From assembly GCA_944320725.1 (NCBI GenBank), contig CALUIM010000013.1:1-64000 (forward strand): a stretch of 64,000 nucleotides of DNA. Direction: 5' to 3'. Source of the DNA: an uncultured Coriobacteriaceae bacterium (GTDB taxonomy: Bacteria; Actinomycetota; Coriobacteriia; Coriobacteriales; Coriobacteriaceae). The translations under genes were made by a program, and so were the position numbers. Each line of letters begins with the position of its first letter. The stretch's first letter is position 1. The notes beneath the pieces are model-generated. The model was not told the origin of the DNA. It saw nothing but the letters and a program-made list of their open reading frames with translations, and did no database searches. This document shows, in pieces, positions 34,692-44,356 of this stretch.

Positions 34692-35762
34692 ATGACCATC
34701 AAAGCAGGAGTTGTGGGAGCTGCCGGATACGGTGGTGCTGAACTCGTGCGCCTATTGCTCGGCCATCCCGATTTCGAGCTCAAGGTGATTACCTCGAACG
34801 CCGATGCCGGTCAGGCGCTCTCCGCGGTGTATCCCGCCTTCACCGGCGCAAGCGATCTGGTGTTTACCACGCATGACGACCCGGCATTGGGAGATCTCGA
34901 CGCGGTGTTTCTGGCGGTCCCGCACACGGCGGCGCTCGCTCAGGTGCCGGGGCTTCTCGAGCGCGGGGTCTCGGTATTCGATCTTTCGGCGGATTATCGC
35001 CTGAGCGATCCGGCCGTATACGAGCAGTGGTATGACGCGAAGCACACGTCGCCTGAGCTGCTCGCCACCCGTGCCTTCGGCCTGCCCGAGCTGTTTGCCG
35101 AGGACCTGGCGCGCGTAGCTGAGCGCCATGCCGCCGGCGAAGCGGTGCTCGTAGCGTGTGCTGGCTGCTATCCCACGGCGACCTCGCTTGCCGCGGCGCC
35201 TGCCGTGCGCATGGGGCTTGCCGCGGTACAGGGTCCGGTGGTCGTTGACGCCATCTCGGGCGTGACAGGCGCTGGCAAGTCGGCCAACGCGCGCACCCAT
35301 TATTGCAGCGCAGACGAGAATCTCGAGGCGTATAACGTGTGCCGTCACCGGCACACCCCCGAGATTGAGCAGATTCTCGATCTGCCGGGCCGTATTGTCT
35401 TCACCCCGCATCTGGCGCCCCTTAAGCGCGGACTGCTTTCTACGGTGACGATTCCGCTTGCCGACGATGCGCCGGCAGATCTTACTGCTGAGGAGCTTGT
35501 GGCGCGGTATCGTGCGTTTTATGAGGGACGCCCCTTCGTGCATGTGCTCGATGCCGGCGCGATGCCCAAGACCTCCTCGGTTGTGGGGACGTGCGCCTGC
35601 CACGTGGGGCTTGCGCTCGATATGCGCACGCGCGTTATCGTGGCTACCGGTGCCATCGACAACCTGTGCAAGGGCGCAGCTGGGCAGGCGGTCCAGTGTG
35701 CCAACATCGTGTTCGGCATGGACGAGCGACGAGGCCTGCCGAGCATGGCGTGCCCGGTCTAG
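34692..35762 (+). CDS. argC: N-acetyl-gamma-glutamyl-phosphate reductase, 356 aa
   Basis: The NADP-binding GVVGAAGYGGAELVRLL is at the N-terminus and the catalytic cysteine is in VACAGCYPTATSL. Later blocks (SGVTGAGK, HRHTPEIEQ, FTPHLAPLKRGLLST) are all typical. The enzyme reduces N-acetylglutamyl phosphate to the semialdehyde, step three of arginine synthesis. It is the first gene of argCJBD. A purine-rich GAGGGG precedes the ATG at 34692; an upstream start would add 24 residues unlike the family. Confidence 0.95.
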   Translation: MTIKAGVVGAAGYGGAELVRLLLGHPDFELKVITSNADAGQALSAVYPAFTGASDLVFTTHDDPALGDLDAVFLAVPHTAALAQVPGLLERGVSVFDLSADYRLSDPAVYEQWYDAKHTSPELLATRAFGLPELFAEDLARVAERHAAGEAVLVACAGCYPTATSLAAAPAVRMGLAAVQGPVVVDAISGVTGAGKSANARTHYCSADENLEAYNVCRHRHTPEIEQILDLPGRIVFTPHLAPLKRGLLSTVTIPLADDAPADLTAEELVARYRAFYEGRPFVHVLDAGAMPKTSSVVGTCACHVGLALDMRTRVIVATGAIDNLCKGAAGQAVQCANIVFGMDERRGLPSMACPV

Positions 35763-35832
35763 GCGTTGCCGGACTGCTTCCCGCTCGGTGCAACAAGACG
35801 CGTCCGACTAGCTCTATCAAGGGAAGATCAAC

Positions 35833-37101
35833 ATGGATATGGATACGTTCGATTCGATGCTCCGCGCGGTTCCCGCCGGGGGCATCACCAGTGCCTGCGG
35901 CTTTTCGGCGGCAGGCGTGCATGCCGGATTTCGCAAGAATCCCGAGCGCCTGGACATGGCGCTCGTAGTGGCCGATGAGCCCGTGGCTTGCGCGGGCACC
36001 TTCACCACCAACCGCTTCTGCGCGGCGCCGGTGATGGTAAGCCGCGAGCATCTGGGCGCGGGTGCTGGATATGGCACCGCGCGCGCCGTCGTGGTGAACT
36101 CGGGCAACGCCAACGCGGCGACCGGCGAGCAGGGGCTTGCCACCGCGTGCGAGACCTGCGACATCGCTTCACAGCTCATTGGCTGCGACGCCGGCGAGGT
36201 GCTCGTTGCCTCGACAGGCGTGATTGGTCAGCAGCTCGACCTCGCGCCGTTCGAGACGGGTATTCCGGCGGCGCTTGAGGCGCTGAGCACCCATGGTGGG
36301 GCTGACGCTGCGCGCGCCATCATGACCACGGACACGCATCCTAAGGAATATGCCGTGACGTACGAGAGTCAGATGCTCGAGTACGTGGGGGCATCGTTTA
36401 CCGTGGGCGGCATGTGCAAGGGCTCGGGCATGATCATGCCCAACATGGCCACCATGATCGCGGTCATCACCACCGATGCGCCGGTTGCGCCCAAGGTGCT
36501 GCACGGCCTGCTCTCGGGCGTGGTGAAGCGCACCTTCAATAAGGTGACGGTGGACTCCGACACCTCGACCAACGACACCTGCATCATGCTCGCCTCGGGC
36601 AAGGCGGCGCCCGACGCCCCGGCTATCGAGCCGGGAACGGATGCCTATGCCGAGCTCGAGCGCGCGGTGTACGTGGTGTGCGAGGCGCTGGCGCGCGGCA
36701 TCGCAGCCGATGGCGAGGGCGCCACGAAGCTCGTGACCGTGAACGTCACCGGTGCTGCGAGTGACGAGGAGGCCGATACCGCCGCGCGTACCGTGGCGAA
36801 CTCGCCGCTGGTGAAGACAGCCATCGCCGGACATGATTGCAACTGGGGCCGCGTGGCGGCGGCGCTCGGGCGCTCGGGCGCCACGTTCGATCAGGGCAAC
36901 GTATCGATCGACATCATGGGGTTGCCGGTGTGCCGCGACGGGCTTACGGTACCGTTTGACGAGGACGAGGCGCTGCGCCGCTTTGAGGCGCCGGAGATCA
37001 TCATCTCGGCCGACCTGGGGGCGGGCGAGGGCGCGGCCACCATCTGGACGTGCGATCTCACCCACGACTACGTGACCATCAACGGGGATTACCGAACCTA
37101 G
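35833..37101 (+). CDS. argJ: bifunctional glutamate N-acetyltransferase/N-acetylornithine acetyltransferase, 422 aa
   Basis: The self-cleavage site is intact: the nucleophile is T207 in NMATMIA, after KGSGMIMP. GTFTTNRFCAAPV and DSDTSTNDT are also typical. ArgJ recycles the acetyl group from acetylornithine to glutamate, so this pathway is the cyclic form; whether it also uses acetyl-CoA cannot be read. It lies 70 bases after argC. A second ATG two codons in is an equal candidate start. Confidence 0.95.
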   Translation: MDMDTFDSMLRAVPAGGITSACGFSAAGVHAGFRKNPERLDMALVVADEPVACAGTFTTNRFCAAPVMVSREHLGAGAGYGTARAVVVNSGNANAATGEQGLATACETCDIASQLIGCDAGEVLVASTGVIGQQLDLAPFETGIPAALEALSTHGGADAARAIMTTDTHPKEYAVTYESQMLEYVGASFTVGGMCKGSGMIMPNMATMIAVITTDAPVAPKVLHGLLSGVVKRTFNKVTVDSDTSTNDTCIMLASGKAAPDAPAIEPGTDAYAELERAVYVVCEALARGIAADGEGATKLVTVNVTGAASDEEADTAARTVANSPLVKTAIAGHDCNWGRVAAALGRSGATFDQGNVSIDIMGLPVCRDGLTVPFDEDEALRRFEAPEIIISADLGAGEGAATIWTCDLTHDYVTINGDYRT

Positions 37102-37194
37102 GGCGCGCGCCGCGCCGGGCATCGCGCTGCGCATGCACCGGCTGGGCCGTCGCCCGCCTCCAGCATCAACGCTCGACTTCTTTTGGAGGATCCC

Positions 37195-38175
37195 ATGAAA
37201 TACGCACGCGATGCGCATCCCTCGCTTTCCAACGAACAGACCGCTCAGCTGCTGTTCGAGGCGCTGCCGTGGTTCAAGAACCTCACCGGTAAGGTTGTCG
37301 TCATCAAATACGGCGGTGCCGCCATGGTCGATGAGCGGCTGCGCAGCGACGTGATGAGCGATATCTTGCTACTCAAGCTCATCGGCGCCAAACCGGTCAT
37401 CGTGCATGGTGGCGGCGCTGCCATCAACGAGGCGCTGAGCCACTACGATCTGCCCGTCGAGTTCAAGAACGGCCAGCGCGTGACCTCCGAGAAGACCATG
37501 GAGATCGTGAGCGAGGTGCTCGTGGGCAAGGTCAACCAGGAGCTCGTCGCCGCCATCAACCGCCATGGCAACGTGGCGGTGGGTGTCTCGGGCTCCGATG
37601 CCGGCACCATCATGGCCGAGCAGCTCGACCCCGATCTGGGCCGCGTGGGCAAGATCACCCGCATCAACGCCGATTACCTCGAGAGCATCATGGATAACGA
37701 GTACATCCCCGTGGTCGCCACGGTGGCCCAGGGCGAGGACGGCGGGTTCTTCAACATCAACGCCGATGTCGCCGCCGGGCATATCGCCGCCGCCCTCGGT
37801 GCGGACAAGGCGATCTTCCTCACCGATGTCGACGGCCTCTACGAGGATTTCTCGGATAAGAGCTCGCTCATCTCCAACCTCACGCTCGAGGAGACCGAGC
37901 AGATGCTCGCGGCGGGCGAGGTCGACAAGGGCATGATCCCCAAGCTCCAGTCGTGCGTGTACGCGCTGCGGGGCGGCGTGTTCCGCGCGCACATCATCAA
38001 CGGCACCACGCCGCACTCGCTGCTGCTCGAGCTGCTCACCGATGCCGGCGTGGGTACGGTGATGCACTCGACCGACACCGCGTACGAATATGATCGTCAC
38101 CCGCATCCGCTGGGTGCGTTCGCGTCGCGCCTTGCCGAGAACATCGACGATGCGGCCGAGACCGCGGCCGAGTAG
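37195..38175 (+). CDS. argB: N-acetylglutamate kinase, 326 aa
   Basis: IKYGGAAM (about 38-44) and VIVHGGGAAINEAL form the phosphate-binding site. The N-terminal 25 residues before the kinase core (LLFEALPWFKNLTGK) correspond to the helix found in arginine-inhibited, hexameric forms, so feedback inhibition by arginine is likely. The enzyme phosphorylates N-acetylglutamate. GGAGG precedes the ATG. The C-terminal 25 residues are an unusual acidic tail. Confidence 0.95.
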   Translation: MKYARDAHPSLSNEQTAQLLFEALPWFKNLTGKVVVIKYGGAAMVDERLRSDVMSDILLLKLIGAKPVIVHGGGAAINEALSHYDLPVEFKNGQRVTSEKTMEIVSEVLVGKVNQELVAAINRHGNVAVGVSGSDAGTIMAEQLDPDLGRVGKITRINADYLESIMDNEYIPVVATVAQGEDGGFFNINADVAAGHIAAALGADKAIFLTDVDGLYEDFSDKSSLISNLTLEETEQMLAAGEVDKGMIPKLQSCVYALRGGVFRAHIINGTTPHSLLLELLTDAGVGTVMHSTDTAYEYDRHPHPLGAFASRLAENIDDAAETAAE

Positions 38176-38187
38176 GGAAGGATCCAC

Positions 38188-39474
38188 ATGTCTTTTGAAC
38201 AGCAGCAGCATCTCGACAGCACCTATGTGATGCACACCTACGGGCGGCTCCCCGTGGAGTTCGTCTCGGGCGAGGGCATGATGCTCACCGCCTCAAACGG
38301 ACGTACCTATCGCGACTTTCTGGCCGGCATTGGCGTGTGCTGCCTGGGCTACAACCACCCACGCGTGACCGACGCGGTGCGCGCGCAGGCCGAGAAGCTC
38401 CTCACGGTGTCGAATTACTTCTATACCGAGCACCGCGGCGAGGTGGCGGCGCTTATCTCCAAGCTCGCCAACAACGATGTGGCCGGTGCCCGGGCCATCG
38501 TGGATGCACTCGATGCCGGTGACGAGGCGGCACTCGACGCGGCGTGTACGCCGCAGGCGGGCGAGCAGGTGTGGAAGACCTTCTTTGCCAACTCCGGTGC
38601 CGAGGCCAACGAGGGCTCCATGAAGCTCGCGCGCCTGTATGCGCAGCGTGCGGGCAACGGCGGCAACACGATCGTGTGCCTTACGGGCGGCTTCCATGGG
38701 CGCACGCTCGAGACCATCGCCGCCACCATGCAGGCGCGCCTGCAGGACAGCTTCAAGCCGCTGCCCGGCGGCTTTGTTGCCTGCGAGCCCAACAATATCG
38801 AGGACCTGCACAACATCTTCGAGTTGTACGGCTCCGAGATCTGCGCGGTGATGTTCGAGCCCATCCAGGGCGAGTCGGGCGTGCACCCGCTGGCGGCGGA
38901 GTTTGTCCAAGCGGCCGAGAAGCTCGTGCACAGCGTGGGCGGTCTCACCATCGCCGACGAGGTCCAGGCGGGTGTCTTCCGCTGCGGCGTGCCCTTCGCC
39001 TCGCAGCTGCTGGGCATCACGCCCGACATCATGAGCCTCGCCAAGGGCATCGCCGGCGGCATCACGGCGGCAGCTTGCGTGGCGCGCGCCGAGATTGCCG
39101 ACACCTTCAAGCCCGGCGACCACGGCTCGACCTTCGGCGGCAACTGCCTGGCGGTGGCGGCGGCCGAAGCGGTGCTTTCGGAGTTGGTGCGCGGTGACTT
39201 CTTGGCACATGTGCGCGAGGTGGGCGCTTATATGGCCGAGCAGCTGGGGCAGGTGCCCGGCGTGGTCGAGGTGCGCGGTGCGGGCCTCATGCTCGGCTGC
39301 GACCTTGCCGAGGGCACGCCCGACGCGCACAACGTGATGGCGGCGATGCTCGACGAGGGCTTCGTCATCAACGCGACCGGCGCGCACACGCTGCGTTTCC
39401 TGCCGCCGCTCATCTGCGGGCACGCCGATGTCGACGCGCTCGTGGCGGCGCTTGCCAAAGTGTTGGCGCGCTAG
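38188..39474 (+). CDS. argD: acetylornithine aminotransferase, 428 aa
   Basis: A class III PLP aminotransferase: FFANSGAEANEGSMKLAR, GGFHGRTLE, the aspartate in IADEVQAGVFRCG and the PLP lysine in SLAKGIAGG are all present. A 20-residue insert near residues 100-120 is unusual. It converts N-acetylglutamate semialdehyde to N-acetylornithine. GGAAGG precedes the ATG, 12 bases after argB. No argF or argG follows, so the later arginine steps are encoded elsewhere. Confidence 0.94.
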   Translation: MSFEQQQHLDSTYVMHTYGRLPVEFVSGEGMMLTASNGRTYRDFLAGIGVCCLGYNHPRVTDAVRAQAEKLLTVSNYFYTEHRGEVAALISKLANNDVAGARAIVDALDAGDEAALDAACTPQAGEQVWKTFFANSGAEANEGSMKLARLYAQRAGNGGNTIVCLTGGFHGRTLETIAATMQARLQDSFKPLPGGFVACEPNNIEDLHNIFELYGSEICAVMFEPIQGESGVHPLAAEFVQAAEKLVHSVGGLTIADEVQAGVFRCGVPFASQLLGITPDIMSLAKGIAGGITAAACVARAEIADTFKPGDHGSTFGGNCLAVAAAEAVLSELVRGDFLAHVREVGAYMAEQLGQVPGVVEVRGAGLMLGCDLAEGTPDAHNVMAAMLDEGFVINATGAHTLRFLPPLICGHADVDALVAALAKVLAR

Positions 39475-39542
39475 CAGGTCGCAGTTTCGGGGCGCGGCGT
39501 GTGCGATTCTCAAACGCCTCTGCACGCCCGCGGCATTTCCTG

Positions 39543-39548
39543 TATACT
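39543..39548 (+). promoter_or_regulatory. -10 element of the tRNA-Val promoter
   Basis: TATACT lies 10 bases before the mature 5' end of tRNA-Val. The matching -35 element is weak. Confidence 0.5.
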
Positions 39549-39558
39549 GCCTTCTTGC

Positions 39559-39631
39559 GGGCGATTGGCGCAACGGTTAGCGCAGGTGCTTTACACGCAC
39601 AAGGCTGGGGGTTCGAATCCCTCATCGCCCA
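39559..39631 (+). tRNA. tRNA-Val (anticodon TAC)
   Basis: The acceptor stem GGGCGAT/ATCGCCC, D-arm GCGC...GCGC, anticodon loop TTTACAC (TAC) and T-loop TTCGAAT form a full cloverleaf. CCA is not encoded. A terminator hairpin follows within 15 bases. Confidence 0.95.
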
Positions 39632-39644
39632 CCCGGACGTTTCG

Positions 39645-39679
39645 GGCCCTCGGCACGTGCCGGGGGCCTTCTTGTTTTG
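39645..39679 (+). terminator. terminator of tRNA-Val
   Basis: GGCCCTCGGCA pairs with TGCCGGGGGCC (one G-U) around a two-base loop and is followed by TTCTTGTTTT. Its end touches the ribosome binding site of the next gene. Confidence 0.75.
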
Positions 39680-39687
39680 GAGGAACC

Positions 39688-40602
39688 ATGCCACGGACGT
39701 TTCTCGCAGATGTCGAGCCTGGTGAGCTGCAGCGCCGCTTGAGCCAGGTGCGTTATGTCTTCACCGATCTGGACGGCACGATGATGGGTCCCGGCTCATG
39801 CGTGCTCATGAACCCCGATGGCACGCCGTCGCTCGACTTCGTCGAGACGCTGCTGGCGCTCAAACGCGCCGGCGTCGAGGTGATTCCCTGCTCGGGACGC
39901 AACCGCGCCATGCTGCACGAGGATACGCGCGTGCTGGGGCTGAATTCCTGGATCGGTGAGATGGGCGGCATCCTCATGCTCGACTGCTCGGAGAGCCGTT
40001 GGGAGTACTTCACCGCCGACATGCCGTTCAACCCCGCGTGGGGCTACAGCCCGCACGAGTGCATCGAGGCAACGGGCATCTTGGACGAGTTCTCAACGCG
40101 TTGGCCGGGGCTTCTGGAGTACCACAACGACATGGCGAACGGCTACAAGTACCGCGAGGTCACGGTGGGCCTGCGCGGCGAGATTCCCGACGAGGAGGCG
40201 CGCGAGATCATCCGTGCCTCGGGCGCGGAGCTCGATTGGGCCGATAACGGGTTCCTCAACTATATCTCGGCGCCCACCACGCTCAAGCTGCCCGAGGGCG
40301 TGCGCGGCCGCGCGTTCAACATCATGCCGCGCGGGCTCAACAAGGGCCGCGCCATCGAGCGGTTCTGCCGTCTGCGCGGCATCGATCTGGCCGAGACGCT
40401 TTCCATTGGCGACGCTACCTCGGACTTCCTCATGGCCGACTACACCCATACCTTCATCGCGGTGGAAAACGCCCTCAAGAACCCGGATGCCGAGGCATTC
40501 CTCAAAAGCCACGACAACGCGTTCATCGCGCGCGGCAAGACGGTCGCGGGTTGGGTGAACGCGATGCGCATGGTGGTCGATGCCGTGCAGGGCGGGTGCT
40601 GA
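39688..40602 (+). CDS. HAD-superfamily phosphatase (Cof/MPGP-like), 304 aa
   Basis: HAD motif I is VFTDLDGTMM (nucleophile and second aspartate), motif II is VIPCSGRNR, and motif IV is SIGDATSDFLMADY. A cap domain of the C2b type lies between. The substrate is unknown; sugar phosphates are typical for the group. I chose the ATG at 39688 with GGAGG upstream. The murI gene begins two bases after the stop. Confidence 0.85.
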   Translation: MPRTFLADVEPGELQRRLSQVRYVFTDLDGTMMGPGSCVLMNPDGTPSLDFVETLLALKRAGVEVIPCSGRNRAMLHEDTRVLGLNSWIGEMGGILMLDCSESRWEYFTADMPFNPAWGYSPHECIEATGILDEFSTRWPGLLEYHNDMANGYKYREVTVGLRGEIPDEEAREIIRASGAELDWADNGFLNYISAPTTLKLPEGVRGRAFNIMPRGLNKGRAIERFCRLRGIDLAETLSIGDATSDFLMADYTHTFIAVENALKNPDAEAFLKSHDNAFIARGKTVAGWVNAMRMVVDAVQGGC

Positions 40603-40604
40603 GC

Positions 40605-41480
40605 ATGAGCACGGATAATCGCCCCATTGGCATCTTCGATTCCGGCCTGGGCGGCCTTACGGTGGCGCGCGCCGTCGCCGCCGCCCTGCCGCATGAATCG
40701 ATTCTGTATGTGGGCGACACCCAGCGCTGCCCCTACGGCACGCGCTCGGAAGACGAGGTGCGCTCATTTGTACTGCAGGTGGGCGAGTGGTTGGCGCGGC
40801 AAGACGTCAAGGTGATGGTCATTGCCTGCAATACCGCCACGGCCGCGGGGCTTGCGCTGGCGCAGCAGACGTTCGACGTGCCGGTGATTGGCGTGATTGT
40901 GCCGGGTGCCCGCGCGGCGATTCACAGCACGCGCTCGCGCAAGGTGGGCGTGCTTGCCACCGAGCTCACCGTGCGCTCGGGCGCCTACACGCGCGCCATC
41001 CAGGATTTCGACGCGGGTGTCGAGGTGTACGGGTGTCCTGCCTCGTGCTTTGTGGAACTGGTGGAAGGCGAGCTCGCTGCCGGCCAGCACGACAGCACGC
41101 GATGGCTTTCCGGTGCGGACGTCTTCGATTCGCCCGAGGTTCGCGAGCTTGTGGATACCACCATCGCGCCGCTCAAGGGCCACGGTATCGATACCGTGGT
41201 GCTGGGGTGCACGCATTTTCCGCTGCTCGTGGGGCCTATTCGCGCAGCACTGGGGACTGGGGTGCGGGTGGTGTCTTCGGCCGAGGAGATCACGCGCGAG
41301 CTTGCCGAGATGCTCGAGCGGCGCGGTGAGCTGGCAGATGCGGACGTCGTGCCCGCGCATCATTTCGCCACCACGTCGCCCAACCTTGAGGGGTTTGCCT
41401 GCGCGGGGCGGTTCATCTTCGGGCGCGATCTAGGCGAGGTGCGCCACATCACGCTCGAGGAGCTGGAGCATCTGGGCTAA
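40605..41480 (+). CDS. murI: glutamate racemase, 291 aa
   Basis: IGIFDSGLGGLTVAR, the first catalytic cysteine in IACNTATAAGL, and the second in VLGCTHFPLL are all in place. The enzyme makes D-glutamate for peptidoglycan in the cytoplasm. The start lies two bases after the HAD gene's stop, suggesting coupling. Length is slightly over the usual 265-270 because of a longer C-terminus. Confidence 0.94.
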   Translation: MSTDNRPIGIFDSGLGGLTVARAVAAALPHESILYVGDTQRCPYGTRSEDEVRSFVLQVGEWLARQDVKVMVIACNTATAAGLALAQQTFDVPVIGVIVPGARAAIHSTRSRKVGVLATELTVRSGAYTRAIQDFDAGVEVYGCPASCFVELVEGELAAGQHDSTRWLSGADVFDSPEVRELVDTTIAPLKGHGIDTVVLGCTHFPLLVGPIRAALGTGVRVVSSAEEITRELAEMLERRGELADADVVPAHHFATTSPNLEGFACAGRFIFGRDLGEVRHITLEELEHLG

Positions 41481-41519
41481 TAAGATCTAACCGTCCCCAT
41501 CTTGATTGGAGGGGCCGCC

Positions 41520-42584
41520 ATGCCGTTTTCCATCGTGAGAAACGATATCGCGCGCGTGCAGGCGGACTGCGTGGTGAACGCCGCCAACACGCATCTGGCA
41601 CCCGGCGGCGGCGTGTGCGGTGCGATCTTCGCTGCCGCGGGGTATGACGAGATGCGCCGCGCGTGCGAGCGCGTGGGCGGCTGCCCCACGGGAGACGCGG
41701 TGGTGACGCCGGCGTTTGCGCTGCCGGCAACGTGGTGCATCCATGCGGTGGGGCCCATCTGGCGTGGTGGTCGCGCCGGCGAAGACGAGGCGCTGCGCGC
41801 CTGCTACCGGAGCATCTTCGCGCGCGTACTCGAGCTCGGAGCGCGCTCGGTGGCGTTTCCGCTCATATCCGCCGGTATCTACGGTTTCCCTGCGGCGCGC
41901 GCACTTGCCATCGTGCGCGAGGAGACGGCTCGCCTGCTCGATGCGCATCCCGATATCGAGGTCATCCTCGTGCTTTTCGACCGCGCCACCGTGCGTGCGG
42001 GCAACGACCTCATCGCTGCGATCGAGGAATATATCGACGACGCATATGTGGATGGGAGTCCGTTTGCCCATCGGCGCATGCGCGATCTGGAACGTGAGGA
42101 GCGCTGGCTCGAAGAGGCCGCGCCGGCCGCCATGGCCGCGCCCGCACCTGCGGGACGAGTTTCGCGGCGCGGATCGAGCGGGGCGTACGAGGCCCGGAGC
42201 AGCTCGCATGATCGCGGGCTGGATGAGATGCTCGCCCATCTCGACGCGTCGTTCTCGCAAACGCTGCTTTCCCTCATCGACGAGCGCGGTCTTACCGATG
42301 CCGATGTCTATAAGCGCGCGAACATCAGCCGTCAGCTCTTTTCCAAGATGCGCGGAAACGCCTCGTATCGCCCCACCAAGCAAACGGCCGTGGCGCTTGC
42401 CATGGCGCTCGAGCTCGATATGGATGCGACGCAAGATTTGCTTGGTCGCGCGGGGCTTACGCTGTCGCGGTCGAGCACCTTCGATATGATTGTGCGCTTC
42501 TTTATCGAACGGGGCATCTACGACCTCTTTCAGCTGAATGAAGCGCTGTTCTACTACGATCAGCCGCTCGTGGGTTCTCAGTAA
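41520..42584 (+). CDS. macro-domain protein fused to a C-terminal helix-turn-helix-like domain, 354 aa
   Basis: Residues 1-165 form a macro domain: NAANTHLAPGGGVCGAIFAA, CIHAVGPIW and SAGIYGFPAARA are the ADP-ribose-binding loops. A charged linker follows (about 170-235). The last 115 residues (GLTDADVYKRANISRQLFSK, then a long helical end) look like an HTH domain. Macro domains bind or hydrolyse ADP-ribose on proteins or nucleic acids; the fusion suggests a regulator or a domain that binds a partner. GGAGGGG precedes the ATG at 41520. Confidence 0.85.
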   Translation: MPFSIVRNDIARVQADCVVNAANTHLAPGGGVCGAIFAAAGYDEMRRACERVGGCPTGDAVVTPAFALPATWCIHAVGPIWRGGRAGEDEALRACYRSIFARVLELGARSVAFPLISAGIYGFPAARALAIVREETARLLDAHPDIEVILVLFDRATVRAGNDLIAAIEEYIDDAYVDGSPFAHRRMRDLEREERWLEEAAPAAMAAPAPAGRVSRRGSSGAYEARSSSHDRGLDEMLAHLDASFSQTLLSLIDERGLTDADVYKRANISRQLFSKMRGNASYRPTKQTAVALAMALELDMDATQDLLGRAGLTLSRSSTFDMIVRFFIERGIYDLFQLNEALFYYDQPLVGSQ

Positions 42585-42671
42585 GAGATGTCGCTTCGCA
42601 GTTGACCATACGCCCTGCGCGTGCCGGTAGCCTTCTTGGTGTCAGGTGGTTGGCAAACCAAGGAGGTAGTG

Positions 42672-43391
42672 ATGAGCAAGCAGACAAAGCGCGAGACGGC
42701 AACGAGGCACAACAAGGAGCAGGACCGTTGCAGGCGCAAGGCGGGGAAGCGTACCGAGATCGTGTTCATCCTCGATGCGAGCGGGTCGATGTCGGGGCTC
42801 GAGGACGATACGGTGGGCGGGTTCAATGCAATGATCGAGGAGAACCGCCTCGAGCCCGGTGAGGCCACCGTCTCGCTGATCACCTTCAATGACCGCTCGC
42901 GTGTGGTGCTCGATCGCGTGGATATCGAGAAGGTCCCGCGGCTTACGCGGCGCACGTACCGGTGCTCGGGCTGCACGGCACTGCTCGATGCCGTGGGCGG
43001 GGCGATTGAACACACCGCGCTGGTCCAACGGGTGCAGCCGCGTGGGTATGAGGCAGACAAGGTGCTGTTCGTGATCACCACCGATGGCATGGAGAACGCC
43101 AGCAGACGGTACGGCTATGCGCAGGTGAAGCACCTCATCGAGCGGCAGCGCGAGCTTGGATGGGAGTTCGTGTTCATCGGAGCGAATATCGACGTAGCTG
43201 CCGAGGCCGAGCGGCTTGGCATCGATGCCGATCGCGCGGTGGGCTATGTGCACGACGAGGCGGGAACGGGCGCGCTCTATCGTGCCGCCTCGTGTGCGGT
43301 GCGTGCCACCCGCGCCGACATGCCGCTTGCCGCGAGCGGCTGGCGCTCCGAGCTGGACGAGGACGTTCGCCGACGTGCCACGCGCCGATAG
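42672..43391 (+). CDS. von Willebrand factor A domain protein, 239 aa
   Basis: The metal-dependent adhesion site is complete: DASGSMSG near residue 35, CSGCTALLDA for the central threonine, and FVITTDGMEN for the last aspartate. There is no signal peptide, so it acts in the cytoplasm, where VWA proteins usually bind partners such as AAA ATPases. The start at 42672 has AAGGAGG upstream. It lies in a run of + genes with a macro protein before and an AIM24 protein after. Confidence 0.87.
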   Translation: MSKQTKRETATRHNKEQDRCRRKAGKRTEIVFILDASGSMSGLEDDTVGGFNAMIEENRLEPGEATVSLITFNDRSRVVLDRVDIEKVPRLTRRTYRCSGCTALLDAVGGAIEHTALVQRVQPRGYEADKVLFVITTDGMENASRRYGYAQVKHLIERQRELGWEFVFIGANIDVAAEAERLGIDADRAVGYVHDEAGTGALYRAASCAVRATRADMPLAASGWRSELDEDVRRRATRR

Positions 43392-43426
43392 CACATCGGC
43401 ACGTACAATCGAACGTAAGACGTCAT

Positions 43427-43457
43427 ATTGGGAGGCAAGTCGAACTTGTCCCCCAAT
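43427..43457. repeat. hairpin between the VWA and AIM24 genes
   Basis: ATTGGGAGGCAAG pairs with CTTGTCCCCCAAT around TCGAA, with one mismatch. No T-run follows; possibly an RNA processing or stability element. Confidence 0.5.
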
Positions 43458-43495
43458 GCGCCACAATGATCCGCGCCGTTTTCGGGAGGCAGCTC

Positions 43496-44302
43496 ATGGC
43501 ATTCACGATCTATAACTTCCTCAACAACGATGATGTAACCATCTTGGCGCAGGCGGGCCAGTTTCAGATCATCCAATGGGATCGCGATCTCTCGGTGATG
43601 CCCTGGACGGCCGAGCAAGCGTATTTCGCGGCCAAGATGGATGTTCGCCGCCGTCAGCTTGTGGCAAGTCTTGATGGGGCGCACGGCGTGACGCTGCAGG
43701 CAGGTGCCATGCAGTGGACGGTTGGCAACGTCAAGGCGACCACAGGCGTTACCAGCGCGGGCGACTTGGTGGGCAAGGTGATTCGCGGCGCGGTGAGCCA
43801 GGATTCCATCATCAAGCCGGAGTACGCGGGCACGGGCATGTTGGTATGTGAACCCACGTGGCAGCATCTGCTGTTGGTTGACTTGGCAAAATGGGGCGGT
43901 TCGGTCGTGTTGAACGACGGGCTGTTCCTCGCATGCGATAGCGCTATCAAGCACGATCTGCAGCGTCGGAGCAATTTCTCCTCGGCGGTGGCAGGCAACG
44001 AGGGTCTCTTTAACCTCAAACTCGAAGGTCAGGGTATCGCCGTGCTCGAGTCGCCATGCCCCGAGAGCGAAGTTGTCTACATCGATCTGCATGGCGAGGA
44101 ACTCAAGATTGATGGCAACTATGCACTTGCATGGACATCGGGGCTCGAGTTCACGGTTGAGCGCTCGGGTAAGTCGCTCATCGGTTCGGCGGTCTCCGGC
44201 GAGGGGCTCGTGAACGTCTACCGTGGCACCGGGCGCGTCATGATGGCTCCCATGCAGGCAGCGACGAGTTACAACGTGCTCGCTTCAAAGCCCACGAGCT
44301 AG
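43496..44302 (+). CDS. AIM24 family protein, 268 aa
   Basis: GVTLQAGAMQWTVGNVKATT and later YAGTGMLVCEPTWQHLLLVD fit the AIM24/TIGR00266 family of double-psi or beta-sandwich proteins. The biochemical role of bacterial members is not known. GGGAGG lies seven bases before the ATG at 43496. The neighbouring VWA and DUF2974 genes share its strand. Confidence 0.82.
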   Translation: MAFTIYNFLNNDDVTILAQAGQFQIIQWDRDLSVMPWTAEQAYFAAKMDVRRRQLVASLDGAHGVTLQAGAMQWTVGNVKATTGVTSAGDLVGKVIRGAVSQDSIIKPEYAGTGMLVCEPTWQHLLLVDLAKWGGSVVLNDGLFLACDSAIKHDLQRRSNFSSAVAGNEGLFNLKLEGQGIAVLESPCPESEVVYIDLHGEELKIDGNYALAWTSGLEFTVERSGKSLIGSAVSGEGLVNVYRGTGRVMMAPMQAATSYNVLASKPTS

Positions 44303-44356
44303 CAGCAAGATGGGGGCAGATAAAAACTTTTCCCCACTTTGTTGGAGAGGGGTGCT